A stretch of DNA of 64,000 nucleotides from NCBI RefSeq assembly GCF_041260155.1, contig NC_091940.1, forward strand, positions 29,994,875 through 30,058,874, read 5' to 3'. The notes beneath the pieces are model-generated. The model did no database searches. It was not told the DNA's origin and was given only the letters and a program-made list of their open reading frames with translations. The DNA is from Ptychodera flava (lineage: Eukaryota > Hemichordata > Enteropneusta > Ptychoderidae). Shown one piece after another: positions 1 to 11,500 of the stretch; positions within the stretch are counted from its first letter, which is position 1, and each line of letters starts with the position of its first letter. The translations under genes were made by a program, and so were the position numbers.

Positions 1-52
1 TGCTCACCAAGCACAGTGAGAATGGTAATTCTCATACTGAGAATGTATCATA

Positions 53-142
53 CTCACCATTTACTGGTGACAACCAGCTAGACTCGCCGTTCATTGGTGA
101 GAATCAGCTAGACGTGTTCTTCACAGGTGAGAATCAGTCTGA
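53..142. repeat. Degenerate 30-bp minisatellite, three units
   Basis: Three consecutive 30-bp units start at 53, 83 and 113. Each ends in a variant of GTGAGAATCAGCTAGA. Related fragments (CTCACC, GTGAGAAT) lie on both sides, so the array probably continues left of the window. Confidence 0.7.
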
Positions 143-1745
143 TTAATTCTCACCAGTGAACAACAAGTCTGCCTGATTGCAGATTGCAGAGGTGTATGTT
201 TTAGAAAATAAACTAGAACGGAACAACTTACTGCAGCCCTTGCGAACAGTTGCTGTTCTAAAACTGGGTCCTCGACAGATGACCAAATAATTTGTTTTGG
301 GAATTCAGTACTGTCGATAGTACGCAAAGCCCTGATGTACGGATGTTTACCTTCAGGCAAGTTGACTTCAAACATCCCAACCCTCTGATTGGTTGTTTGA
401 ACGCCCGATGTTGAAGTAGTAGTGACTCACTGTGTTGATGAAATGAGTATAAAATTGTAACACTGCCCAATAAAAGGAAATTTGAGCTTCTGATTACATA
501 TGGCTCTTATGTAAGGGGTTTTCGCTCTCATAGTAGTGGTCAGAACATTTGATTCCGAGTAAAGATGTTCCTGTGCAGTGCATTTAGTTGATACTATAGG
601 AAAAAACAGAAGAACAACATGAAAAATTGACTTTAAATTTTGAGTTGTGATCAGAGTAACACAGAACACACACCCAGTTTTTGAGGACACTGGCAAGAAA
701 AAAGCAAAACATGTATAATTGGGATCGCAAATTGAACATGTTGTCTATAAAGACCAATGTCTGGATGGGTGTGTAATAAACTAATTTTGGAGAATTGGAT
801 CTTCATGATGTTCAAATTTTCATAAAAGTGTTAGGTGCCCTATAACTGAAAGTTGCAATATCAAAAATTAATCATCAAAACAAGTGTAAAAAAGCAGGTG
901 AGCTTACATTTGCAGATTAAACACCCATTAATTCACTATTCTATTATCCCAAATTAATTCCATTAGTGTTAATATTTAACTAAGAGTCTCATGTACCATT
1001 GACAGGTGGTAACGGATATGTTGATGACAAAATATTTTGGGAAGGTCAATAAAGCAACTTTGAACTTCAATTAAACATCAGGAAAAGAATGAATACCATT
1101 TGCACCTATGTGAAAAAACAAATTCGGATAGAACATTCATTGCAGTAAACTGAGTAGTTAATGTACACAAAATACGGTTTATATTGATTTAAACGGAAAA
1201 CAGTACTGGTCCTTAAAGAGAGACAGAAAACAAAAATCCTATGAACACTTTATAAAGTTGACGTTGCTGACTCCGGCCTTGTAGACCTAGTAGCTGCTGT
1301 AGCGTTCGGACAAGCTGTACGTCCTGTGGTGTCGGAGCCAGCTGCCTTCTTCACTTTGTGCGCCATTTCTATTCACGAGCCATGCCTATTAGCGGAAACG
1401 AAGGGAAAACAATGCAGAAAAAAGAATTCGACTGAGTCTCAGTAAAATGGTGGCAAATGACTCAATAAGTAGTCAGATAATACAACTGATCACTCTGTAA
1501 AACTGTCACAACTATAAAGAAATACTTTGAAAAAACTATGGTTGAGCGGCAGACAAATTCAAAGCATGGAGAACTCAATGAACTTACAATATAGTTTTTT
1601 GTGTGAGATAGTACCTAAATATTTGTATACCTAAATATATGTATTTCTTCTGCAACATCGTCTATGGAAAGAAAAGTAATGACCATTTCTCTTAAATATT
1701 AGTTTTCATTGCACAATTTTGAAAATTTTTCAACTTAAATGAAGG
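143..1745. other. No recognisable gene; unique AT-rich DNA left of the duplicated units
   Basis: I see no convincing exon, RNA gene or transposon terminus here. The only less AT-rich island is about 1,250-1,380, which holds a 38-codon minus-strand ORF listed separately. Homology to the repeated unit begins near 1,745. Confidence 0.5.
1250..1366 (-). CDS. Unrecognised 38-codon ORF, possibly a first-exon fragment
   Basis: Reading leftward from an ATG at 1,366, a 38-codon frame runs to TAA at 1,250-1,252. It is rich in Ala, Thr, Ser and Lys and has one cysteine. The start context (GAAATGGCGC) is good, and local GC content is higher than in the flanks, which is why I list it. I recognise no domain, splice sites are not obvious, and an ORF this short could be chance. 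Confidence 0.2.
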   Translation of the reverse strand: MAHKVKKAAGSDTTGRTACPNATAATRSTRPESATSTL

Positions 1746-2654
1746 ACAGGTGGAGCTCCAGTAAAAAATATTGTTTATTCAAGAAGGTGAGAGCGAAAAA
1801 TGCATTCAAAGCATTTCATTATAATGGACGTCAATGCAACTGGCCGATAATCATTTAGGAAAGCAGGTTTCAATTTTTGGCAATAGAGAAGATGATGGAC
1901 TTTTCCAAATAGGTGGTATTGATTCAAAGACCAGTTCAACAATTTTCACATGGCACTTCGTTTGTGTTCTATCTCATTCTTAAAATGAGCCGGAAGGGCA
2001 AATAATAAATATTGTATAGTTTTCCAAAGAGGACGCTAAAAATACTATCAAAGTGAGAGGTTATGGAGTTAATTCAATTTCAGAATTATGAAAAGTTATG
2101 AGCCTTTCACATCTTTACACACATACCCCTTAATTGCTTACATCATGAAGAATTAATCACTGAACATGTTCAAACTAGTTATAAAATAGGCAGTAATCTG
2201 GTAAAAGATTTAATGTGTGAAAGTGTAACAAATAGAATAATAAATATAGTTTTAATATCTTTCAAATGTCTATTTGTGCAACCTCTAAAAGCTGTAGTTC
2301 ATGTAGTTAGCTCATTACTTCATAGGAGTCGTACTAAGCAAAATGCCGTTTGCATTAATTTCAATTCTTCCACCAACCAAACGAATTATATTGATGTATA
2401 TACAAGCATTATTGCGGCACTATTTTGATTAGGATCTGCCATACCATCTTTACTCTGGCAGCTGAAAAGCCACGATTTCTCATTCTCGTGACAACATATG
2501 TTAACCGTCAGTTACTTTTTGCAAACTTATCGTCTGTCAGTTCTTTTCATTTACCTTCGGTCGTGCATCGGGTTATTACCGAGCTTTTATCGACTCAAGT
2601 TTACAAGACTAGTGTGAAATAGATATCCTATTAATTACCACGGAGGATTTTCGT

Positions 2655-3075
2655 TTTAGGCGCGAGTAGAATCCCTTTCAGGTGTTTTGTATGCACCAAA
2701 TCGCAAAAAGGATTCTGCTTTGACAATTCGAAAAATAAAACAAACTAATTCAGAAGATAAACCACAGTGTGTACTGTGTTTTAAGTGGAGCGCATGAAAG
2801 AAGATAGGAAGAGGAAAACTTGAGAGAAGAGACAGAATGGCAATATAGACAAAAGACGTATTCATGTGTGGTGTTGAATGTCCGGACTCAACTTACGACG
2901 CAGTACTTTTCCACGTTCACCGAGAAAAAGCGGGAAATGAATTACGAGAATCTTAAATACGAAGACATTAATTGAACTCTGACAGACGAATGTAAATACT
3001 TGGAAAGTTGCAAAAGTGTGAATGTAAAGGTTCTTTATCTATATTCATGCGCAGACTTTGCACAACGTGTGGTCC
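2655..3075 (+). repeat. Direct duplication inside U0, first copy (second at 3,776-4,200)
   Basis: About 420 bp, from TTTAGGCGCGAGTAG to ACAACGTGTGGTCC, occurs twice in U0 with few differences, at 2,655-3,075 and 3,776-4,200. U1 and U2 have it only once (near 10,112-10,537 and 30,372-30,797). The extra copy therefore arose within U0. Confidence 0.85.
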
Positions 3076-3775
3076 TGGTGTCAATTAAACTCGTGTTCCT
3101 GTCATCAACCATAATTTTACTATATATATAGACAATATGCGTGCTTCCAGAGGGCAGTTTCGTTCAAAGGCTACACGATAGCCGTTTGGGCGTCCCTCTC
3201 TCAACAAATCCTGGCGTTAAAAAGTTTTATGAAAGTGGAATATGAATGCCCGAAATGAATAACAGAATAGTAGAACAGCCTGCATGGCATATTATTTCTC
3301 TAATTATTTTAAAATGTGTTTTTGTGCATTGCCTTTGTTGGCACGGCGGCTAACCACGAAATACGGTGTCGATAAATGCCTAATGTGTATAAAAAGGGAC
3401 ACAGATATATTACTCCTACAATACTTCTTTGTGCAATAAGATATTTTATAACATTCTAATCAACTTTCGCACAATTGTCGACATTTTAAAACAAATAAGA
3501 TTTACCCTAGGGATTGTTTTCAAATTTCAAGAAATGATCCATTGCGTGAAATGTTGTTTTCAAAGGCCAGAATGATAGCTAAACATTCCATGCCGTCCTT
3601 AAGCATAGCGTTTATTTCTTCCTCGGAGTGTTCCTGTTCACGCCTAGAACGTTGTACACCATAAAATGAATACGTGCGATGGGATACGCATTCAAAGTAA
3701 ACATAATGAGTATTTATGATAAAATGCTTCAATTTTACATTTAAAAATGATTGAAGTTATCAGTAATTCTTAACT

Positions 3776-4200
3776 TTAGGCGCGAGTAGGATCCCGATTT
3801 CAGGTGTTTTGCATGCATCAAATCGCAAAAAGGATTCTGCTTTGACAATTCGAAAAATAAAACAAACTAAATTCAGAAGATAAACCACAGTGTGTACTGT
3901 GTTTTAAGTGGAATGCATGAAAGAAGATAGGAAGAGGAAAACTCGAGAGAAGAGACAGAATGGCAATATAGACAAAAGACGTATTCATGTGTGGTGTTGA
4001 ATGTCCGGACTCAACTTACGACGCAGTACTTTTTCCACGTTCATCGAGAAAAAGTGGGAAACAAATTACGAGAATCTTAAATACGAAGACATTCATTGAA
4101 CTCTGACAGACGAATGTAAAATACTTGGAAAGTTGCAAAAATGTGAATGTAAAGGTTCTTTATCTATATTCATGCGCAGACTTTGCACAACGTGTGGTCC
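3776..4200 (+). repeat. Direct duplication inside U0, second copy
   Basis: Second copy of the 2,655-3,075 block. It runs straight on into the sequence that follows this block in U1 and U2, so this is probably the ancestral position and 2,655-3,075 the extra copy. Confidence 0.8.
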
Positions 4201-5509
4201 CTTACGAATGCCCATGCTTCGCAGTCTGCTAACCACAGGTGAAGAAAATGGACAGACAATCAGGTTGGTACTATCAACACATAATAAAAACAGTTCTGCA
4301 GAAGAGAATTACGATTAAGTGGTTACTTTTTGAGTTGAGGGAAGGTGGGGGGGAGGTTGACTCTAAAATTGAGGATTTACTTTTCCAGTACGTCAGCTTT
4401 TATGATCGACGATCCATTAATTGAGTAACTTGTCTGCCTATATCACGTTAATGCCTTAAAGTAAAATGGCACTTGTGTTGTTGTTAATTGCAAAAACTTG
4501 CAATTTTACGACGATAACAGTCAGCAATAAATATTTGACATTAAAAGTTTCACACCATATTCTACATACTCTAGAGTGGTTTTAAATATAAATCTACTAT
4601 GTTGGGTAGCATTGATGTTGTTGTGAATAACTGCCAATTTAAGGACAATAATAATATACCATAAACACTTTGGAGTCTTAACAAACCACAGATTAAAGAC
4701 AGAGCAAGGACATGGCGTGGACGTATTGTTTTTATCATAAATATTGTTTGCGTTCTTGACAAGTGTAATGAACATGAAGGATATATTTGATTTTTTAATT
4801 AATGTGAAAAATAGATAAAAAATATAAAAATCAGTATATTTACTTTTCTTTATTGTCGACGAGACTATCAATAGTGAAATTAATACGTTTGAAACCAACC
4901 CGATGTATCAATTACTGAAATGTAAGGTTGTTAGTACAAAACGATTATAAATAGAAGGTTCTGAGTGCTAATGATCGTTAACAGATACAATATCGTACGT
5001 GCCAATTGAAATTAATGTTAATGATAATATGTAATGGACGACAATGTGTAAATGGGAAGTCTGCTGAAGCAAAATAAACGACGCAACTGTACTTCCATGC
5101 ACTGATTTACCAAACCCACGTTTACTGACAGCGTTAAGTTGCCATCCCCTCAGGCTCATTTGTTGCTGACTGCCGGTAAAATTGACCGCCGCGGCTTCTT
5201 ACTCAATTAGGCCTCAGTTTTTCATTGCTGTTTCATTTTTCTGCGATGAACAAGCACAAATGGAAACCACACATCCTCTAATTGAGCTACGACGAGTACT
5301 GTATTGTTTCCCCGACGTGTGAAACATATCTTTCCATGGCCTTTCCATGCACGAATAATAGGTAATCGATCATTACCGCATAATGCCGAAGATCCACCGA
5401 CTTACATTTCGAGCATGGCTGCGTGATCGACCGGCGCGCACAAGGTAAACCTTCACGTGGACGACGTCCCAGGCCTTTCTTCATGAAAGTGTTATAACCT
5501 CTGCAAATA

Positions 5510-5895
5510 AGATGACCCAGCCCTATCCACAATACAATTACTCAGTATATAGTCACGTCATGGCAGATATCGATGGTGACCCCGGACTATCGACAAATAC
5601 ATATACATGCAAAGACCCAGGCCTATCCATACTACAAAGATATGAACGGTATGGAAGATGACCCAAGCCTATCCTCAATACAAATATATCTACTATGTGG
5701 AAGATGACTCAGGCCTATCCTCAATACAAATTCATCTACAATCTAATGAAGATGGCCCCGGCCTGTCCTCAGTACAAATACATTGTACACGCTATGGAGA
5801 TGACGCAGGCCTATCCATAATGCAAAAATATGCACGGTAAGGATGATGACCCAGGCCTATCCATAAATGCATGTACATGCTATAGAAGACACAGT
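5510..5895 (+). repeat. Imperfect minisatellite, about 50-bp units
   Basis: Roughly seven imperfect units contain variants of GATGACCCAGGCCTATCC followed by ACAAATACAT and a TATG spacer. The array keeps a short open frame, but I read it as a minisatellite and not as a gene. The matching array in U2 is interrupted in its first unit by a 3.4-kb transposon. Confidence 0.8.
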
Positions 5896-6060
5896 TGACC
5901 CAGAAGTCTGGTTGTTGTTGTTGTTGTCTGTATGGTTGTTTATGTTTATTAGTCGTGATGTTGTTGTTTACAAAAAATGTTCAAGGAACATAGCTATTGT
6001 GATGTTGATCTTTCAAATGTAAGTAGATCATGTCATAAGAAACATTGCAAGGACGCTTTA

Positions 6061-6158
6061 ATTACTTGACCCGACGCAACTCTCTCCAAACGTACACTCT
6101 ATGAGAGTGTACACTCTCATAATTTGCGTTTGGAGAGAGTTGCCTTAGGTCAAATAAT
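6061..6158. repeat. Short foldback element (inverted repeat)
   Basis: The arms start with ATTACTTGACC and end with GGTCAAATAAT. They share the inner sequence GCAACTCTCTCCAAACG in inverted order around a small centre containing GAGAGTGTACACTCTC. The total is about 98 bp. It is MITE-like, without an obvious target duplication. U2 has the same element at 26,323-26,418 with a slightly different centre. Confidence 0.8.
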
Positions 6159-7556
6159 GATAGCGTGAAGGCGCGGTAAGTCGTCCAGTTGAAGGTTGAA
6201 CGCGCTGCAATCGTGGCTGCGAATAGGAAAGCTGCTGTTGAAAACGTCTTCATGGAGTATTGACAGGCTATGTCCAGTGGGTAGATAAGCGATAGAGTTT
6301 GGAGCAAAAAAATGTTATCTCATTATTTGAAGCGAAACGGTGCCAAAGTTGCCAATTTTCATCACGCTCTTTCTTGTTGCTCAATTGCGTCACAATCACG
6401 GCGCTTATTAGGTCGAAGTGTACACGTCAGTATTAGTTTGCCAAGAAAGTTACATTTAGAAGTCACTTTAGTTAGCTAATGTTTATTCGACAACAGTCCC
6501 TCTACAAACGCAGGGGAATACTCAATGTATGCCTTGTATTTGAAAGTGATTGAAACCGCTACTGTACCAGCTGACATGTCCTTTACCAATTGTGAAACGG
6601 CGAGTTTTATATTGTAGGGTTGACATGATTCTTTGGTCATTAGCACGCGTCAAAATTAGCTGAAAAACGTCTTCATACATAAATTCAGTACTTGTTCATT
6701 TATACATTTATAACATGATGGACATGGAGCCCGGAGTCGCTATGGGCGTTCAAGGTTCGGAGATAAACGTGCACCTTTTATACATACACAAAAAATAGGT
6801 TAAAAGGGCTTTTCAGATAAAAAGGTCTTTTTAGGTAAAAAAACCTGGCAGAGCCATTAAAATTTCACCAAACTAATGTCGAAACCTCGAGCTCGGCTAC
6901 TTGAGCGTTTAACCACGATCTCTTGATAACCCACGTAATAATTCAGGAATGTCGGTCTGACCTTGTGTTGTTGAAACGATCCGTGTTATCACTTTTTAAA
7001 CAAAGTTCGACAGAGATATAATTCGCAGTTGAAATTGCTCAGACGGTAGATCAAAACTTTTTGCCACGACGCAACCAACAAAATTGATTTAAGTGGTATT
7101 ATATTCAAGAACGTAGTTTACGTCTTGGATATATAGGTGGAGACCTAGGGCGACGGCATGAATCGATGTACACTTTGATAGATGACAAATTGTTGATACA
7201 CGAAATCGCGGTGTGCCAGTTCATGTAGTTAGCTCATTACTTCATAGGTGTAGCTCCAGTAAAAGTAAACTGAGAGATTAAATAAGTCGACTCATAGCGA
7301 ACCTTTTGAGAGCGATTTACAAGAAAATCAACGATCCAAAGAATGCGTCTAGGATTGACCTTATATTTAAGAAGTTTTTGTGCCATGAGATGAGGTTTGA
7401 TTGTATCGAAAGCTAATGAAAATCAATAAACAACAAACGCACAAATGCACCTGGCTTTTCGATAGTCTGGTTCCCTGACCCATTTCCCCGGTAGAGGGCG
7501 TGGGGAAATATAGGGTCAGGTACCGGGTAGCCATCTTGAACAGAATTTTGTTCAAG

Positions 7557-8222
7557 ATGGCGGAGATTAGTCACCTGACAGAACATGCTACAACAAATAT
7601 GGCTGCTACCATAAAAACGCCGGTCAAAATTCGACTGGATCAGATTTATGTTCGAACACAGGTATCCGAACCAAAAACATTGGCACACGAGACGGGAAAC
7701 ATAAACTGAAAGGATTAATCTAGAAGAACGGGGAAATAGAGGTGATTGAAGGCTGGCTGTGATATGGCAGCAGTATTTGTTGCGTGTATCGAACGCGCTA
7801 GGGTCATCGAGGTCATCGCCGACTGTGACGTGACCCCAATGACCCGAGCACGTTCGATACACGCCACAAGTACTGCTGCGATATCACAGCTAATTGAAAG
7901 CAAACTTTGTTGGCACTGTGAACGACGATTGATTTCGATGGATAGAATGGTGTCCGAATTTCGTGAAAAATGCCAGGCATCATGTCGACGTTCTAAAAGT
8001 ATTAAGAGGTGTGCTAAATCACAGTGGCTAAATCATGGAGGTAGAAAGTCTTTCTTTCTACCTCCACGGCTTTGTGGTACAAACAAGAAGTTGGTGTCAA
8101 GTGAGCCTGAAAGTGCGAAACCCAAGAAAGATGAGAAAAAGTTACAAGTGTTACTTTCATCCAATCACAGTTTGTTTTATTTTAACCCAATAGCGTCCAT
8201 GTTTACATTAGCCGGTACCTGA
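7557..8222 (+). CDS. Possible two-exon gene inside the Mutator-like element, Cys-rich product
   Basis: An ATG at 7,557 opens 35 codons ending in CAG followed by GT (exon 7,557-7,661). An AG at 7,888-7,889 then opens a second exon (7,890-8,222) in the same phase, giving a 145-aa protein whose stop lies inside the 3' TIR. Exon 2 begins with a Cys-x2-Cys pair followed by three more cysteines (CWHCERRL ... EKCQASC ... KRC) and a Lys-rich tail. This looks like a small zinc-binding module, perhaps of the kind found at the N terminus of animal zinc-finger proteins, but I cannot name the family. The intron contains a hairpin MITE (7,755-7,891) whose last bases supply the splice acceptor. An unspliced frame from 7,746 also exists. 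Capture of a host gene fragment by the transposon would explain this. Confidence 0.45.
7755..7891. mobile_element. Nested hairpin MITE, AGCTGTGAT-terminus family
   Basis: Inverted repeat of about 137 bp with ends GGCTGTGATATGGCAGCAGTA and its near-complement TACTGCTGCGATATCACAGC. Both arms carry a CGTGTATCGAACG-like block further in. It is related to the element at 23,194-23,340, which sits in a different transposon. The U2 copy is at 28,011-28,147. Confidence 0.75.
8037..8065. repeat. Perfect 12-bp hairpin within the transposon ORF
   Basis: GGAGGTAGAAAG, a 5-nt loop, then CTTTCTACCTCC. It lies inside the second exon of the possible gene. It could be an RNA or DNA hairpin or simply part of this palindrome-rich element. 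Confidence 0.7.
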
Positions 8223-9311
8223 CCCTATATTTCCCCACGCCCTCTACCGGGGAAATGGGTCAGGGAACCAGACTAGCTTTTCGAGATATGTATTCACATA
8301 GCGCAGCAATGTGAGAGTGGCATCTTCTGTACTTCTATTGTGCTGGTAAGCAACGGGCCAAAATAGGAATTTCGTTCATTTAAGAATGTGAGAGCGAAAA
8401 ATGCATTCAAAGCATTTCATTATAATGGACGTCAATGCAACTGGCCGATAATCATTTAGGGAAGCAGGTTTCAATTTTTGGCAATAGAGAAGATGATGGA
8501 CTTTTCCAAATACGTGGTATCGATTCAAAGACCAGTTCAACAATTTTCACGTGGCACTTGGATTGTGATCTATCTCATTCTTAAAATGAGCCGAAAGGGC
8601 AAATAATAAATATTGTATAGTTTTCCAAACAGGACGCTGATTTTACTATAAAAGTGATGTTAGAGGTTATGGAGTTAATTGAAATTCAGAATTATGAAAA
8701 GTTATGAGCCTTTCACATCTTTACACACATACCCCTTAATTGCTTACATCATAAAAAATTAATTACTGAACATGTTCAAACTAGTTATAAAATAGGCAGT
8801 AATCTGGTAAAAAAATTAATGTGTGAAAGTGTAACAAATAGAAAAATAAATATAGTTTTAATATCTTTCAAATGTCTATTTGTGCAACCTCTAAAAGCTG
8901 TAGTTCATGTAGTTAGCTCATTACTTCATAGGAGTTGTACTAAGCAAAATGACGTTAACTAATTTCAATTCTTCCTCCAACCAAACGAATTATATTGATG
9001 TATACACAAGCATTATTGCGGCACTATTTTGATCAGTACTGCCATACCATCTTTCACTCTGGCAGCTGAAAAGCCACGATTTCTCATTCTCGTGACCACA
9101 TATGTTAACCGTCAGTTACTCTTTGCAAACTTACCGTCTGTCAGTTCTCTTCATTTACCTTCGGTCGTGCATCGTGTTATTACCGAGCTTTTATCGACTC
9201 AAGTTTACAAGACTAGTGTGAAATAGATATCCTATTAATTACCACTGAAGATTTTCGCCGGCACTCCTGCTGTCAATTAAACTCGTGTTCCTGTCATCAG
9301 CCATCATTTTA

Positions 9312-9314
<3 letters not shown>

Positions 9315-9383
<69 letters not shown>
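9315..9383. repeat. (TA)n microsatellite
   Basis: Uninterrupted TA run in the unit; the U2 equivalent is at 29,568-29,643 and differs in length. Confidence 0.95.
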
Positions 9384-9385
<2 letters not shown>

Positions 9386-11399
9386 GTTCAAAGGCTACAT
9401 GATAGCGTCTCTCTCTCTGAACAAATCCTGGCGTTAAATAGTTTTATGAAAGTGGTAAATAAATGCCAGGAATCAACTTACCAAAAACGATTGGAGGTAA
9501 TATCTATCTGATATGTATGAAAAAGTCTTATGAAGTTAATGGTTGAAAGTTAAAAGGTCATGATACAAAGTGTTTTTGTGCATTGCCTTTGTTGGCACGG
9601 CGACTAACCATTGAAATACGGTGTCGATCAATGCTTAATGTGTATAAAAAGGGACACAGATGTATTACTCCTACAATACTTCTTTGTGCAAAAAGATATT
9701 TTATAACATTCAACTTTCGCACAATTTTCGACATTTTAAAACAAATAAGATTTACCCTAGGGATTGTTTTCAAATTTCAAGAAATGATCCATTGCGTGAA
9801 ATGAAGAATATTTCTAAGTTTCTACAGTTGTTTTCAAAGGCCAGAATGATAGCTAAACATTCCATGCCGTCCTTAAGCATAGCGTTTATTTCTTCCTCGG
9901 AGTGTTCCTGTTTACGCATAGAATGTTGTACACCATGAAATGAATACGTGCGATGGGATACGCATTCAAAGTAAACATAATGAGTATTTTAATGACGACA
10001 CTAAAAATCCCAATTGAGTTTATTCTGAAAGTAAGCACTTAATGGATCTAATGATGAAATGCTTCAATTTTACATTTAAAAACGATTGAAGTTATCAGTA
10101 ATTCTTAACACTAGGCGCGAGGTGGATCCCGATTTCAGGTGTTTTGCATGCATCAAATTGCAAAAAGGATTCTGTTTTGACATTTCGAAAAATAAAACAA
10201 ACTAAATTCAGAAAGATAAACCACAGTTTGTACTAATATTTAAGTGGAACACATGAAAGAAGATAGGAAGAGGAAAAACTCGAGAGAAGAGACAGAATGG
10301 CAATGTAGATAAAAGACGTATTCATGTGTGGTGTTGAATGTACGGACTCAACTTACGACGCAGTACTTTTTCCACGTTACCCGAGAAAAAGCGGGAAACA
10401 AATTACGAGAATCTTAAATACGAAGACATTCATTGAACTCTGACAGACGAATGTAAATACTTGGAAAGTTGCAAAAGCGTGAATGTAAAGGTTCGTTATC
10501 TATATTCATGCGCAGACTTTGCACAACGTGTGGTCCTATACGAATGCCCATGCTTGGTAGTTTGCTATTCACAGGTAAAGAAAATGGACAGACAAGCAGG
10601 TTGGTACTATCAATACATAATAAAAAAAGTTCTACAGAAGATAATTACGATCCAGGGGTTACTTTTTGAGTTGAGGGAAGGTGGGGATGGGGGAGGGGGT
10701 GGAGGTTGACTCTAAAAATTGAGGATTTACTTTTCCAGTACGTCAGCTTTTATGATCGACGATCCATTAATTGAGTAACTTGTCCTCCTATATCATATTA
10801 ATGTCTTAAGGTAAACTGGCACTTGTACCATTAGTAAAGTTATACTGAGTTATTATGTTGTTGTTAATTGCAAAAACTTGCAATTTACGCCGATAACAGC
10901 CAGCAATAAATATTCACATTAAAACTAAAGTGGTTTTAAATATTAATCTACTATGTCGGTTAGCTTTGATGTTGTTGTGAATAATTGATAATTTGAGGAC
11001 GATAATAATATACCATAAATACTTCGGAGTCTTAACAAACCACAGATTAAAGACAGAGCAAGGACATGGTGTAAAAGTATTGTTTTTATCATAAATATTG
11101 TTTGCGTTCTTGACAAGTGTAATTAACATGAAGGATATGTTTGATTTTTTAATTAACGTGAAAAATAGATTAAAAATATAAAAATCAGTATATTTACTTT
11201 TCTTTATTGTCGACGAGACTATCATTAGTGAAATTAATACGTTTGGAACCAACCCGATGTATCAATTACTTAAATGTAAGGTTGTTAGTACAAAATGATT
11301 ATAAATAGAAGGTTCTGAGTGCTAATGATCGTTAACAGATACAATATCGTACGTGCCAATTGAAATTAATGTTAATGTTAATGTAATGGGAACAATTTT

Positions 11400-11500
11400 T
11401 ATATAAAGAATCGAGCACATCAAGGAAAACACATACAATAAACGACGTTGCTAGCAGCCGAAAACATACAACTAGTCGAGACGAAGAGAATTTGTGCACG
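11400..11500 (+). promoter_or_regulatory. TATA box and noncoding exon 1 of gene copy 1
   Basis: TATATAAAG at 11,400-11,408 precedes a noncoding exon that ends at 11,500 with the strong donor CACG|GTAAGT. A start site near 11,430 is inferred from the usual TATA distance. The same TATA box, about 90 bp of exon sequence and the donor occur at 31,663-31,763 and 43,873-43,974, while flanking DNA in U3 has drifted. That conservation supports function. Confidence 0.75.

Larger units (their letters stand above)
1745..5037 (+). repeat. U0: truncated copy of the duplicated unit, gene missing
   Basis: This stretch is colinear with about 8,370-11,385 in U1 and 28,640-31,650 in U2, the sequence upstream of the gene. 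Examples are the block at 1,786 matching 8,386 and the block at 4,900-5,033 matching 11,230-11,385. Homology stops at 5,034-5,037, roughly 15 bp before where the TATA box would be, and joins directly to the start of U1. U0 therefore keeps the upstream region but has lost promoter and gene. It contains no exon that I can support. Confidence 0.85.
7463..8275. mobile_element. Mutator-like DNA transposon, 813 bp, 64-bp TIRs, 9-bp TSD
   Basis: The termini are perfect inverted repeats of 64 bp starting TAGTCTGGTTCC. They are flanked by a direct 9-bp duplication GCTTTTCGA at 7,454-7,462 and 8,276-8,284. Long TIRs with a 9-bp TSD are typical of Mutator-like elements. No transposase is encoded, so it is non-autonomous. 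Inside are three further palindromes (7,530-7,561, 7,755-7,891, 8,037-8,065) and a possible two-exon gene. The U2 copy (27,721-28,529) has the same flanking TSD, so it was duplicated with the unit and did not insert independently. Superfamily is less certain than the element itself. Confidence 0.88.

Noticed and set aside
53..180. Possible CRISPR-like spaced repeat
   Set aside because: The units are contiguous and degenerate with no spacers, and the genome is eukaryotic.
4521..4898. 125-codon minus-strand ORF, also seen in U1 and U2
   Set aside because: It is AT-rich, Ile/Phe/Asn-heavy, its length differs between units, it lies upstream of the promoter, and it has no domain; consistent with chance frames in AT-rich spacer.
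5658..5840. 60-codon ORF over the minisatellite
   Set aside because: It is a by-product of an imperfect tandem repeat with unit length near a multiple of three; units in U2 break the frame differently.
7413..7862. 149-codon minus-strand ORF in the Mutator-like element
   Set aside because: It is the antisense of the palindromic hairpin and TIR; it has no domain, and the plus strand offers a better spliced gene.
9029..9226. 65-codon plus-strand ORF present in U0, U1 and U2
   Set aside because: It is mostly conserved because the whole unit is nearly identical; in U3 the region has indels, and no splice or promoter signals fit.
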